In this document: positions 1 to 13,900 of the stretch, in pieces
How positions within the stretch are numbered: the first letter of the stretch is position 1
Layout: every line of letters begins with the position of its first letter
Source of the DNA: Hyperoodon ampullatus
Taxonomy: Eukaryota > Chordata > Mammalia > Artiodactyla > Ziphiidae
Length of the DNA stretch: 64,000 nucleotides
Assembly (NCBI GenBank): GCA_949752795.1
Contig: OX457063.1
Location: forward strand, 69,649,783-69,713,782
Direction of reading: 5' to 3'
Program-made: the position numbers and the translations under genes
The notes under the pieces: generated by a model
Seen by the model: the letters and a program-made list of their open reading frames with translations, nothing else
The model's database searches: none
Told to the model about the DNA's origin: nothing

Positions 1-1863
1 ATCGAACCCGTGCCCCCTGTATTGGGAGCGCAGAGTCTTAACCACTGGACCACTGCCAGGGAAGTCCCTAGAAGGATTTTAGACTTATCCTGAGGGAAAG
101 AGGAAGGCTCCTCCCCAGAACAAGGGAAAGCTGCTGGGTGCTGCTTTCCTAGTCCCCTCCCTCTGGTGATCGGTTCTCTCCACAGAACACCCACCCACCC
201 ACCCACGCAGAGCCACTTCCTGTAGCTTGAACACTGGGAACATGGTGCGTATCGTGGTCACCTATAGACCCCGCCTCTGCTAACCCAGCCCCCCAACTCC
301 CCAGTCAGAGTCAGGGCAGCCTTTCAGAAGAGAACTTTTTGGCCTGTGCTCTGATCTCAGGCTTATTCCTAGTCTTGCTTAAAGAGTTAAAAGTAGGCTG
401 CACAGGGAGTTGCTTGTAGGGCGTGTCCCGCGGCCTGCGTTGTCTGTGGAGGGATGATGGAACCGGATGGCGCCGACCTGTCACCCCCACTCCCATCCAC
501 CTCTTCTCCCTCAACTCTGCAGAAGTGCTAGACTAGAGGAAGGTCTGGTCCTTTGTCCCCTGGAGGACATGGGCTTTCCCGGGTAGCGAGGACAGAAATG
601 GACACCGTTGGGTAGTAGAGAGTAAAGTGTCACATTTGCTGGTGGAAAGCCTGTTTTGGCAAAAGCTGTGTTTCTGTGTTCCTGCATGCTTCTGTGTGGA
701 TTTGTCAGATGACATTCCCGCTGTTGACGTGGCCTTTGTAACTCTGGAGGAACGAGAGGCACTGTCTGCCTCTGTTTTTTCAGTGAGGCAGGCAGCCAGG
801 TAAAAGCCCAGTTGTGTGTTCCATTTCTTCTGTTCTGCACTGAATTTCTTCTCCCTCCCTTCCCAGATAGTGTGGTGGGCATCCCTGAGACAGACTTAAG
901 ACGGTGAATATTTATAGCTAATTGGTTTGGGAAGACTTCTTTATGGTGTGTAGTTAATTAATGGAATTTTTAGTGGATTGCCGTTTTTAGCTCAGTTCCC
1001 CAAAGTAAGAGGAGGGGGCACTCCCCCCACCCCCATCCCCTCAAAGGTGGGACCCTTCCTCTCTATTAAGAGGTTTTCAGTATTTTTAATGGGTGCATTC
1101 TTACCTTCTAGTTGCACGGAGTAGCTGATTCCTGGGGAGAGCTTGCACTTAAAAGAGAGGGGGAGGGGACTGTGGCCCTTCTCCAGAAAGCAACACAAAC
1201 CCAGATTTCTAAGTACCCCTTTTGTCTTCTTAAACATTCTGTTTCAGGCCATTTGTGGCCCTTAGTCTGTTTGGAGTAACTCTCAACAGCCAATATCATC
1301 CCCATTATTGAAATCATCCACAGGAGTGTATTGCTCTGGCTGGAAGTCAGCCTTCTTGACATTTCATTTCTGGTGGTTTAAGCAGACACTATCTGCAGTC
1401 TCTGATCATCTTTGAAGATTTGTTTTGGAAATATGTGTTAGAAAACCAGAAATTTAGGATGTCAGAATGCGACTTCACATTCACCAATGTCAAACTAAGT
1501 GACACAGAGTATTTGCCCTCTCTGCTATCTAATAATAGAAAGAATAATTTTTATTCCCCAACTCTTTATTTGTCCTAAGCATCGTCCTGACACTGTGACT
1601 GTATTTCAACCACCCAGTTGCCTGCATTAAAAAAATAAAAACAAAACCCCAGCTCTTAGGCAACTGTAACACACTGTTGTATCAAATGATGACCTCAAGT
1701 TGCCCTGGCCACAGTGTTGCGTGATGTTTTCCATATTTTAAAACACCTGGCCACCTCTTGCCAGCCTTCCTCCAGTGTTAGAGTGTCATCTGCAAGGACT
1801 GTTGTCTGATTGTTCTTGAGGGTTTTGGTGGAATCTTAATTTCATTCTCTCTGACCTCTGTAG
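1..1863 (+). other. FMNL2: FMNL2 intron (upstream of first visible exon)
   Basis: Positions 1-68 are the tail of a minus-strand CHR-type SINE cut by the window edge (ending in the reverse of the gggacttccctgg head). A short CCCA repeat sits at 188-206. The rest is unique intron with no FH1 proline-rich exon visible. Confidence 0.85.
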
Positions 1864-1988
1864 CTGTGAAAATTAAGAAACCAATCAAGACGAAATTCAG
1901 AATGCCAGTTTTTAACTGGGTTGCCCTGAAGCCAAATCAGATCAATGGCACAGTCTTCAATGAAATTGATGATGAGCGAATTCTGGAG
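1864..1988 (+). CDS. FMNL2: FMNL2 exon: start of FH2 domain
   Basis: Acceptor ctgtag precedes CT|GTG AAA ATT AAG. It encodes [20 protein letters not shown] through [10 protein letters not shown] (41 full codons after a split codon). [13 protein letters not shown] opens the FH2 domain (lasso/linker region). The donor is GAG|GTATCTTTC, an atypical U12-like donor (see findings). An open frame runs past the donor to 2063 but that extension is intronic. Confidence 0.96.
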
Positions 1989-4900
1989 GTATCTTTCTCA
2001 TTGGTTAGAAACAAGGGGCCCTCTCTGTGCAGCAAAGCCAGAATGGGTGCTATGTTAACCTGAAAGTTTCTGCAATAAAAGCTAGTGTTTTAAGTGTCTT
2101 GATGTAAAGAAGAAAAGGAGAATAAAATTGGATGCTATTTTGTAAGGTGGTTCTAAAACTATATTTAATAACTTATTATACATTAAAATGGAATAGTTTT
2201 GAGCATCTTCACTGTATGTCACAAAATGTACATCTGACACAGTCTCTGCCCTTAATTTATAAAGGGGCATAAAAACCCTTTATTGAACTATAAGTGAAAA
2301 AGGACTCAATAATCACACCTACTAGCTGGTTTGGTGGATAGTTTTAGTCTGTGCTGGCCACCCCCCTACAAGGCAGTAATTGAAAGGCAATTGAGTTAAC
2401 TGGTTGGAAACAGTTGTCTACTTTAGACATTTTTGTCTGTATATGTGGCATAAGTCACACAACACTAACACAAATAGAGAAATTGAGCAAGCCATGGCCA
2501 AAGACAAGTATCAGTACTTAGTAGAGAAAAAGTAACTTCTTTGATGCTTAAGAAACTATCTAAAGGGTGGCTTCCTGACTTCATTTTTAAGTATAATCTA
2601 ATTTGCCTATTTCATTCCTCTCTAACCCAGGACTTAAATGTAGATGAATTTGAGGAAATATTTAAGACAAAAGCCCAAGGTCCTGCCATTGATCTTTCTT
2701 CAAGCAAACAGAAGATAACGCAGAAGGGATCAAACAAAGTGACATTACTAGAAGCAAATAGGGCTAAAAATCTTGCCATAACTTTAAGGAAAGCTGGAAA
2801 GACCGCGGATGAAATATGTAAAGCTATTCATGTGTAAGTTCAGGGCATTCTGAAAGATTATATCCTAGTAAATTTAGAATGAAAATGGTAACGCTGAAGA
2901 GGTGGACCAGAAATGACCTTTGGGGGTGCTATATTAGAATGAGTAATTAATTGTTTTAGAAGAATAACAACTGGATCGTGACATCGTTTATTATCTTGGT
3001 CTGTTCTCTTATATATGCCTGCAGCAATGCTTACATAAAAGGAAAGTTGAGAGAAGTATTGCAGATGCTAAGAAAAGGGAGAAAATATCAGTTTTCTGTG
3101 GAGTATCTGAATTTTATCCAGATTCATTGAGTACAAATTTGATGGCATTTGTGGAATGATTCAACTCAACACCAGATGCAAATAGGAGACAGAGGCTTGT
3201 CTTAATTCATAACAATAGGAATGTGATTCCTGTTGCTCCTTAGCACTTTCAGGGCATCTTAAAGCAAGTTTAGTTCTTTTTTAAATCCTTGAACTGCAGA
3301 GAAGGCATTGATTTTATTTACTCTTCTGTTAGAAGAATCTTTCTACTCTTTGAGTCATGGTGACTATCAAATATGATAAGGATGTTATTAGATGTTTTAG
3401 AAACTAATTCATCATTAATTGGTATTTCATAAATTTTGATCAGAGATTCTTAGGGGAGTAAAAGACGCTGAGAAATCATTTGTTCCAGTTCCATGTCCTC
3501 AGCCAGGATCATAAGCTAGTAGTTTAGTGCACCCTATCATCTGTTCTGATTTCTAGTGTTGAAACCTGATATGAATTCTGGTTTTTAATCTTCACATATC
3601 TTGTTTGTAATGATGATTAAGTGTAATTCTATTGCTGAACAAAGATTGTCCAGAGAATAGACTAGAGATTGTAGCAGATACTTCTTTAGTTCAGATTGAG
3701 TATAGATCCACAAAGACTGAGTATTCCCTCAAGGGATGTATGCATTTAAGCCAAAGCATCCATATAGTACAGGCATTTTGATGCATTTTTTTCTAAAGGA
3801 GAAAAAATATCCCAGACTTACTGGTTTAATTGAAATATTTTACAGAGTTCACCAGATATTCTGTAATTGTGTGTATAATATTATATCTCCTTAATTAGCA
3901 GTACTTCACAGGCCTAAAAAAAACATGTCCTTGAACCACTTAACCACCAGATACTTCAGCTTTCCTTCTGCTTCTACCTGCTGTCATTTACTATTGATTT
4001 CTAGAGGCTTAGAGCTATACTAATAGCCTAAAAACTGAGCATGGCAGTTGTGATAAGGTCCACCTTTCCAGGAAGGATCAATGAAAGTGCTTGATGCACA
4101 GTCAGGAGCCAGCACCAAGGGGCATGTTCACGTCTGTAGACATCATCCAGCTGTAGACATCAACTCATCGACATGGTGGTTCATGATCTGGACCAGGTGG
4201 AAGTGTGGCTGAGAGGGGGGGAGGTTTTCTCTTTAACAGTGACATGTTGTCCACCTCTGTCTTCAGATTTGACTTGAAGACATTGCCTGTAGACTTTGTA
4301 GAGTGTTTGATGAGGTTCTTGCCAACTGAGAATGAGGTGAAAGTGCTGCGGCTCTATGAGCGGGAAAGGAAGCCCCTGGAAAACTTGTCAGATGAAGACC
4401 GGTTCATGATGCAGTTCAGTAAAATTGAGAGGCTCATGCAGAAGATGACCATCATGGCCTTCATTGGGAACTTTGCCGAAAGCATTCAGATGCTGACTCC
4501 TGTGAGTGGACCAACTCTGGCAAGGGAAGGGGTCCAAACAGATAGCATTTTTTTGTTTGTTTTCTTTTAACTTTCTCTCAGAATTGCACTTAATGTCGTG
4601 GGCTCTAAGACTTCTTCCCAGAACTTTCGACATGGCATTTTTATTTTTACCATCTTTTTCTCATTGTGTATGCCAAGTAAAATTGAAAACGGTGAATTTC
4701 CCCATTCCATATTGCTCTTCTCCCTAGAGAATGCCATTTCCTGTGTCTACAGATACCTTTGGATTTTAAAGGACACCTCAATACAGAGGACAAGGAGAAT
4801 CATTTTCTCAAATTTGGTCCCCTCCTCAAAGGTACCAGTCCTCTGGCTGGGTTACCAAGACTGAAAATTTAACTTCATTTCTAAAAACCATCTCATATCT

Positions 4901-7900
4901 TTAGTGAACAGGCTTATTGACTTTCATTGGAGGCGTTAAATTTGCCATGGGGGTCTTCTTCCTTGGAAGTTTGTTACAGTACACTGTGGTGACGTAGAAA
5001 TAATAGCCAACCATCTCTTGTTCTTTTGTGTTATTCTGGTAGAGACTTATGAATATCATAAATAGTTCTTTCCCAGTTCTATTTCTAAATAAATGTTTGT
5101 TAATTACTGATTATAGTAGCATGTGTGTCCAAAATATGTTCTGAGAACTTCTGCACGGTGATTATATTTCTTTGCTGTTTTGTTTTGTTTTTGTTCTTGG
5201 CTAGCTCCATTGATCTAAAAATATGAATTGTATTATATGATTAGAGATGGTGGGCAGGCTATTGAGTTCTCCTGGAAGATGCCGTTGACTCCTAACTTAA
5301 GTCTCATTGCTTACAGATTTTATGATAAGCTGGTTCTGATAATACTTCCTATTTAGAGAAGAGCTTACATGTAATGCTCTAGTTACCTAAGACCTAGAAG
5401 GACAATTTAAAATTGTTATGTTTAGGAAAAAATAGAATCTCAGCATTAAGGCTTTAAGTTCTATATGCAGGCCTGTTTCCTTCTGTATTAAAGTTTTAGT
5501 TTTCAATCAGAGTTTCCCATTTTTAACATGTCTTTTCTCCCCCCCTCCTTCTTTCCTTTGACTGGAATCTAGCAACTGCACTCAATTATAGCAGCATCTG
5601 TCTCTATAAAGTCGTCCCAAAAACTCAAGAAAATTCTGGAGGCAAGTGAAGTTTTCCTCTTATACGTGTATGGAAGAGCTGACTTGTCAGCTGCATTCCT
5701 CAGCCTGGGAATTCCTGGGATGCTGTACCGATGGGCTTCTCTTTTCTCTCTTTCTTTGCAGATCATCTTGGCCCTTGGAAACTATATGAATAGCAGTAAA
5801 CGAGGAGCAGTTTATGGATTTAAACTTCAGAGTTTAGATCTGGTGAGTGGACTAAAAAGTACAAGAGCTATATGAGAGACAAAACAGCTGGCAAAGATTA
5901 AGTCCTGGAGCAGAGAGAGTCTGCTCTTGGAAGTGGAGTGGGATGTTTTGATGAAGATTCTCTGCTAGTGGGAGGAGCAGTGGGTGCAAATTTTCTGGAA
6001 CGCCATATGGCGGCAAGCACTTCGGACCATAAAAATACTCATACCTTTTGACCCGATATTTCCATTTCTAGGAATCTTTCCTCAGGAGTCTGAATTATGG
6101 GTGCTGTATTTTATTTATAATTGCAAATAATTAGCACCAGTGTAAAGATTCAACATTTGGGGAAATGATTAAATATGCTGTAATGATAGTTAATACGGTG
6201 AACTATTCTTCAACTGTTAGATTATTTGTGAAGAGTTTTCAAAGGAATAGGTAATTTTGTGTTTAGGAAAGAAAGCAGGGTATAAATTGTCTGTACAGTT
6301 TGATTTTTAACTAGGTAAAATATGGAGAAAAAAAACCCGAATGGAAGTAGATGAAGATATTAACAGAGAGGTTGAATGGAATTAGGAAGGGTTTTTGAGC
6401 TGCTTCTTTACACTTTTCTGTGTTTTCTAAAAAAATTTTTTCCCCTGGATGAAGAAGGGTACTCTGCTTTTCAGTCACCTGACTTAGGAACAGGACTAGA
6501 GAGAATGCTCCATGGAGCCCTGTCCCCCGGGCTGCACTGGCAGACATGGCTTCCACGGGAGCAGGTTGGGCAGTGGTTGGAGTCCCCAGCCCCAGGTGTG
6601 GGGGGGCATGGTTATTTGATAGGGACTGTCTAGTTAGTCATGGTTCTGGCCCCCAGAAGGCCATGGTACGTATGTTAAGCACATCTGCTTTGAGTTGGGG
6701 AGTAAGTGGGGCTGAGCAGGATGTGAGGACTGTGGCATAGGTGTACCTGTGCACACCTATGCACACTCCCGGCTCCAGCCTCACTTCCTACTCTGGCCTT
6801 CACTTGGGAGAGCACTGAAACTGGAGTCTTTCTGCTTGTAAGCCAGGGAGGTGGTGGAGCAGATGGGGGCGGGGAGTTCACGTGAGGACAGACGCGTGAA
6901 CAGCTCTCATGCTTAGAGTCGTCCCTAAAGTTGAGCGTGTCCCCTGGTCAGGAAGCCCTCTTGTCCCTTAATAATCCATGGGCTGGTTCACCCGAGAACA
7001 AAGCTGACTCTCCTGTGGGAATGTTCTCTCTCCGCTTTGGGGCACCTGTGCTCAGGTATTTATTCTGAGCGGGAGAGCATCATCTGGCAGGTAACTCTCC
7101 CATCATCTGTTACTCTAACCCTCATCCCCTTTGGTTTTCAGCTCTTAGATACAAAGTCAACGGACCGAAAGCAAACACTGTTGCACTATATATCCAATGT
7201 CGTAAAAGAAAAATATCACCAAGTGTCCCTATTTTATAATGAGCTTCATTATGTGGAGAAAGCTGCCTCAGGTACTTGATTTCAGCTCTTAATGTTACTC
7301 TTGGGTATGAATGCCTTGAATCATGGGGGAACCCTTCCCTGCTTAAACAACACTCTTCAGATCCCCTCTACAAAGGGAAGGCTAAAACGTCAGAGGCTCT
7401 GAGCTGAAACACATCGCCTCTGGTGTTGCCCACACCTGGGAGCAATAACAAACACGGACGTGAAGAGGACGGTGTTCTCTTTATAAAGATCCAGGTCTTT
7501 GGGCTTCAGGTGCCTTCCTGCTTCCATCTGTTGCCCTTTTTATTCTGTTGCTGTCACTTGAAATGAGAGACTCTGAGACTCACCCCCCGCAACAAACACT
7601 TTAATTAGATTCTGTGCTGTCCCACTTGCTCAGGTGTGGCAGTTCTAAACATTTTGTGTTTAGCCTGAGCACAAGTTAAATTATCAGTACTTCTTGGTTG
7701 TTACTTCGCTATGACAGTTGTGCATTTTCTCATTTAAATCATCGGCTGCTCTGAGATAGTTGGGCTGTACTGTTACAGATGAAAAAACTGACATTTTTAT
7801 AGACTAAATGCCTTGCCCAAGGTCACATGGGTAGAAAATGATAGAAACAGAACTTGAACTCAGATAATCTTCTCATATGGTATGTTGTCCAGTGTACCAC

Positions 7901-10900
7901 ATACTCTCAAAAGAACATTAGCCTAGAAAAAGGAACAAGATGCAGATTGACCTCGGAGTTGGATACATGCCGTGATTCTCAAATTATGATCTTAAGCAGC
8001 CAAAGTGTTTATTGTACATTTGTATTCCTGAGACCTACCCCAGACTTAGCAAATTGAACCTCTGAGGGCAAGACTTTCTCTGACTTCCTCAGAGTAAATG
8101 GCTGCTGCTTCTGTGTTCTTACTCAAGAGTATTCCATACAAGCCTCTCATACAAGATTTAATAAATTTTATCACAACATTTTGCATGTCCACTGCAACCT
8201 GTTCATGTATGGGTATAATCATTTTATTTATCTTTATAATTTCCTTAGCTCCTGGCAAATTGATGGTTGGGAACAAATGAATGAGTGAATTAATGAATGA
8301 GATGATGCCCTGTTACTGGGATAGACGCTGCTGAAGCCCTAGAGGAGGCTGAGAGGCAGGAGGAAATGATATTTTGACTACAGAGGACTGTGCAGTGCAG
8401 GCCGTGCCAGACCTACTGAGGGCTCGGGGCTTACTTAGGCAGTTACCAGGATTTCTCTTCTGGTAGAGTGGTTTTCCTCCTTTCAAGTTTCCCTTTGTCT
8501 AAATGAGGGGTTCTTTAGCATCACCATTCTAATTAAGAAAAAAAGTTAAAAATTTTTTCCTATAGCACATTTTGTTTGGCCCGAATGAGATTCCCCTAAA
8601 GTGTCATTTCAGAAAAGTCAGTGGAGGAAAATGGGGAGATTGAGGTGCTCTCTGGCTGACTTGTTTTCTGTATTCTCACTCTGGGGCCCAGGTGTGCTGA
8701 CATGGATTCCTTATCCCTTCACTCATTTATTTACTCACTGCTTCCTTTACCCAGTGAACCTTTCTGAGTTCCTGCTTTGTACTTGGCATAGGCCTAAGCA
8801 CTGAGGAGTCAAAGATGAATAACAGTGTGGGTCTAGCGAGGGAAAAGCATGCTACATTGTTCCGTAATCCATCCATGTGCAGAGCTGCGTCAGGCAGTGG
8901 GGAGCCAGAGGTGGCGCCCAGACCTCCTGCAGGAGGCTGCAGAAGTGAATCCACTCTGGGAGGGTGGTCACACTGCAGATGGAAAGGTTTGTGCTAATAA
9001 CCCCTTCTGACGCACGGAAGGGTTGTTTAGCAAAAAGAAGCTGGTCAGAGTTGCTTTGGGTCCCTGTGGACAGTACAGCTAAAAATTCAATAGGTAAAAT
9101 GCTACCCCCTGCTGGAGAGCCACAGAAATGCAGAGGAGTTCAAAGAGTCAGGTAGAGGATAAGCTCTTGGGCCTGTCAGTTAAGGAACCTCTAACCCTAC
9201 AGGGCAACCAATAGGTTATCATCTCCAGTAAGAGAAATGGAATAGTTGGGAACAAGCACAGGATTTGGGATCCGTGCTGGTTATCCAAACTCCATCTCTG
9301 CCACTTCCTAGCTGTGTCACCTAGGGCAGCCCACGTAACCTCTTTGTGTTGCTTTTCCTCTTTGGCAATATGGGCTAGTGGTGCAACTGAATTAGTGCAT
9401 GTAAAGGATTTAATGCAGTGCTTGATGGTGAGCACTTAGTAAATTATTCCTATTAAAGGATCTCTGCACTGAAGTCCAGAGACTAGATCTAAGGGCCTTG
9501 CGTAACCCTAGAAACCCACTGAGAACTTGGCTTATCAGCCAGACTCACTGTGGCTTTGACTTTCCTGGCTGAAGTCACGGGGACATTGCTTTCTCTACTT
9601 CAGTCTCCCTTGAAAATGTTTTACTGGACGTCAAGGAGTTGCAGAGGGGCATGGACTTGACCAAGAGGGAGTACACCATGCATGACCACAACATGCTGCT
9701 GAAGGAGTTCATCCTTAACAATGAGGGAAAGCTGAAGAAGCTGCAGGATGATGCCAAGATTGCACAGGTGAGTGTCTGTGCCCTCAACACCCATGAAGAA
9801 GGGATTGGATCTGTTAAAGCCACCTGGGGTGCTGGCCCTGGCTCTGGTTGGGGGGGGATTGTCCTCTGTCTGCTGAGGGTAGATTCCTTTTTTTTTTTTT
9901 TTTGCGGTACGCGGGCCTCTCACTGCTGTGGCCTCTCCCGTTGTGGAGCACAGGCTCCGGAAGTGCAGGCTCAGCGGCCACGGCTCATGGGCCCAGCCGC
10001 TCCGTGACATGTGGGATCTTCCCGGACCGGGGCACGAACCCGCATCCCCTGCATTGGCAGGCAGACTCTCAACCACTGCACCACCAGGGAAGCCCCATAG
10101 GGTAGATTTCTTATGTAGCTGTTATTAAGGGGGATGGGGATCTTTCTGCATTTTGTACCTGGAGATGCCCCTGTGCTCTCATTGTCTCTTCTAATTTGAG
10201 GTCTTCACTCTTTTCTCTAGAGGCCCTCCCCACCCCCTCCCCTTCCACTCCTAGGCTCCCTTTATCATGGGTCCTGTGTTCACTTCAAGCAACGTGTGGT
10301 AGGCCTGTGCTCAGCACAGCAGTGTTCCCCAGTGTGTTGGGTTCCAGGAGGCCTTGACCTTGAAATCTTATACCACACTGGGGGGTCAGGTTTACACACC
10401 TGAGAAGCAGCCAGAATGGACTGTACACAAGCAGGGAAGGCAGAGGGTTGTGGGAACTCAGGAAGCAGACATGGTGGGATGGTTCCCTTGTGAGGCTGGC
10501 TTCCTTGTGTCCCGGGAAGGTTCAAGCAGAGACTTGAGTGAGTGAGTGGCTATGGTAAGGAGCGTTGAAGCAGTGAGCTGGGATCTAGAGTCTGAGCAAA
10601 CTTCTAAGGTCCCTTCTAATCTGGTTGGCTTTAAGGAGTCTTCCCATGGCTTTAGGATGCTCTTGAAAGGAGTAGTTCCTCATTCGTGTGTGTGTGTGTG
10701 TGTAGAAGTGGCAGGAGGTCCCAGTGTAGCAGTGTTACATTCTTCTGGTTGCCTTTGGGTGTTGGGAGGAAGCACAGGCTGTAGAGAATTGTGGGAGGTG
10801 AGGGAGGATGGAGGCCAGAGACCTGTGGGAGACGCTGCAGCTCTTTTCCCAGCGTGCCGAGTTCAAATGCTGGAAAAATGACATTCAAGAGAAATTCGCT

Positions 10901-13900
10901 TCTTCACAGGATGCCTTCGACGATGTGGTGAAGTATTTTGGAGAAAACCCCAAGACGACACCCCCCTCTGTCTTCTTTCCCGTCTTTGTCCGGTTTGTGA
11001 AAGCCTATAAGGTAAGCAGGAGCCTGGTTTCTTTCAAGCCTTCCCTGGCATTACTTCTCGAGTGGGTGCCCTCCTCGAGCTGTGTCTGGGTCTCGGTGGC
11101 TCCGCAGAGACCTCCCCTGTGCCTTCGGGCAGCAGATGTGGGCGGTGAGGACGAGACGGCGGTCTCTGGCCCTGCTCCTGCGGCCCTCAGCCCGTCATGC
11201 TCCCTGTCTCTACCCGGCCAGCTTGGGACTCAGCCCCCAAACAAAAGCTCTTGGCTGCCTGTGGGAAAGTGAGATCCAGGACCACTGCTGCCCCGTTGAC
11301 TGTTGACCCTCGCAGGCAGGTTGAAGGACTGAGAAACCCAGGCCTCCCGTGGAGTTGTTGAGTGGGTAAAGGGTAGAAGGAGTGAGCCCTGGCCTGTGGC
11401 AGCGGCACTGTCACTGAGGTCAGGGAGAGCCTGCTTGTGTCGTAGCTCTGACCAGGCCCCTGGGCCTCTGGACCAACATTTCTCTAGTGTGGACCAAAAG
11501 ATGGGTCTAGGAAGGACAGTTAATCCCTGTTTCTTCATCTGGACCCATAATGGCCCTTCCCTTAAATGGGAGGCCCTCTATGACATAATCCGGGACCGTG
11601 GTCTTGAAAAAGCATGTGACCCAGAAAGATCTGTGTCAGAAGAATTTGTCCCTTGAGAAAGGAAGACAAGGAGGGCGAGGCGTGAGGGGATTTCAGTGCT
11701 CTTAGGAGACATTGTGATCTGTATTCTCCAGGCTTGTCTATGTATAAGCTGGGTAATGTTGGTCTGGGAAGGAGGAGTGTGATTGTGGAGTGGGGAGGGA
11801 TGCGGCAGGGCTGTGGACATCTTTGAGAAACGTGATTGGAAACAGTGGGTCACTTCACCATCTCCTGATGGCATTGGAGAACCATCCTTGGGCCTTTTAC
11901 TGAAACTCACAAGGTTACGACATTTAGCCATCTTCTCTCAGCATGGCTTAGTGTAGCAGTGATATCACAAGCAGAAAGGAAGTGTCCCTGGCAGCGTGGA
12001 TGAACACAAATACAGCACCAAGTCCATGTGCGAGAGCCTGGGGGCCGTGAGCAATGAGAAGCACTGGTCACCAGGGCTGCTGGCTGTGGTGCTCTGGGGT
12101 CCCCTGATGTGCTACTGAGATGACTCAAGGTAGCTCTTGGTATGAGCTGGGACCATGCTTCTTCACTAAAAAAAATTGTAAGTCCAAGGTCTCAAAAGAA
12201 AATATATGCTGTTTTTAAATTGTATAATACAAGCTGGGAAGTGCCCGTTTGGTCTCCAAGTCTGGCCCTTCAGCGGGGTCGTGCATAGAGCCGAGGAAAA
12301 AGAGAAGCTGGTCTGTGGGGTGTGACAGGTCAGAGCCCATCAGGTGCTCCTTCCACGTTATCATTTCTCCCCGGTGTCCTGTTCGCTGGCTGTGTGAGGC
12401 GCTTATCAGGCAGGGACGTGGCAGGATGTTCTATTTGCCCTAATACGTTACATAGTGAATAACTGCCCAGCCTGACACTGACGCAGGGATTTGATGGGCA
12501 GATGCTAGGGTTTTAGGATGTCATCTGTCATTTCCCATCCTAAGTTTGAACCAAAATGAAACGAGGCAAAAGCAACAGAGATGAAAATGTAAACTTTATT
12601 ACTGAAAAGGCTGGATTGGAGGACAGGGTGTGTCTCTGTGAGCTTACCCTGCGGCCCTGAGTTAGATGACTTACCAGTGCACAGCTAGACTATTGGAAGT
12701 TGCTTTAAGGAGGCTGGCTTCAAAAGAGGGGATGCCCCGCGGGGCTGAGCTGAGGTCGGCCTGTTGGATTTCTTGTCCCTAATTCATCACACTTGTCACT
12801 GCCTCCCTTGGAAATGAGTGAGCTGTGGGGAGAAAGCCCAAGAGTGTCAACTCAGTGAAGCTCCTGAGGAAACAAGAGGCAAGGGAACGGAGGTTTTCCC
12901 CTAACAATGGGCAAGAGGAGAGGAATCTGAGACCCTCCTTTCAGAGAAGCTGTAGGGAGGGGGAAAGATTCTGTAAGAAAAACAATCTCACATGAAAATC
13001 ACTGAGCAGAGCTGCCAAAAGGGGAGGTACCCCGATATATATAGTATGGAGGCTAAGAAGCAGCCTGAGTGGGGAGAGAACCATTAGGAAAGGAATTCTC
13101 TGGAAGGGGTGAATCTCAACTACTAGGTTATGAAGAGATGTGATATAGACCGACAGCAAAACCTCGAATCAGGCATATAGTGTAGATCTTCCAAACCTTC
13201 CCTTAACTCTAATTCCTGGCTAACCAAGGATTCTCTAAGAATGGCTTCTAAAAATCTTGACTGCTGGCATTTTCACTGACATAATCTTCTGCCACTTCTG
13301 ATTTTACCCAGCAAGCAGAAGAGGAAAACGAGCTGAGGAAAAAGCAGGAACAAGCGCTGATGGAGAAACTCCTGGAGCAGGAAGCTCTGCTCGAGCAGCA
13401 GGACCCAAAGGTGAGGTGTGCCAGGCTCCTGAGATGGAGCCGTCAAGAGGCCAGAAAGCCAGATTTGCACAGGATGCCTTCCGCTTCCTTCTAGGCCTTG
13501 GAAACTTGGCAGATGGACACTTGTTCATTCATTATTTTGTTCAGCAGTCACTGGAATGGGGCTAAGAGCATGTTTGTGTGGCATTTCCAAGTTTATAGAG
13601 ATCGGGAATTTAAATCTCAGTTGGATACACAGAGAGGCCATCCCGGGTAACCTGATGATTGGATGGCTTAGTGTCCCGGGACAGGAAGGCTTCACGGGAT
13701 TGCCATTGATGCTGGCCTTGATAGTGGGAGGGCTTCTCTGGGAATGGGAGGGAGCATTCTTTGGAGGGAAACAACGTAGGTGAAGACCACGAAGGCTGGC
13801 AGGTCGAAGAATTCTTCCTTATGATCCTCTGGACCAAAGGTTAACAAGTCACTGGTTATTACTAGCTGCCTCTTGTTGCCATAGTGTCCAGCCTTCCCAT

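Larger units (their letters stand above)
1989..7141 (+). other. FMNL2: FMNL2 introns between 1988 and 7142
   Basis: Introns 1989-2630, 2834-4266, 4502-5572, 5642-5761 and 5843-7141. The largest holds an old L1-like 3' segment at about 6040-6315 (caccagtgtaaagattcaac type). A 12-bp direct repeat CTGTAGACATCA lies at about 4140-4165. I saw no other coding or RNA gene. Confidence 0.7.
7272..9603 (+). other. FMNL2: FMNL2 intron with two MIR elements
   Basis: A MIR in minus orientation lies around 7700-7905 (GCCTTGCCCAAGGTCACA core). A MIR in plus orientation lies around 9240-9450 (CTAGCTGTGTCACCTAGGGC core). Around 8710-8800 is another ancient repeat-like patch (tttgtacttggcataggcct). The remainder is unremarkable. 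Confidence 0.7.

Noticed and set aside
4205..4266. Upstream in-frame ATG giving MAERGGGF... before the FMNL2 exon at 4267.
   Set aside because: It lies in the intron before a good acceptor; the joined FH2 sequence across 2833/4267 is continuous, so this is read-through of intron.
9621..10076. 151-residue minus-strand open frame.
   Set aside because: It runs antisense across a real FMNL2 exon and then a SINE; a chimera of chance frames.
9848..10105. Recurrent open frames reading [19 protein letters not shown]... (also near 36755, 41380, 42698, 43898, 45962, 55832) that look like a small protein family.
   Set aside because: All are translations of CHR-2 SINE copies. The similarity is repeat identity, and no copy has a promoter context or splice support of its own.
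11012..12130. Several overlapping frames on both strands in a GC-rich FMNL2 intron.
   Set aside because: High GC makes stops rare; no splice sites, recognisable domains or start context support coding.
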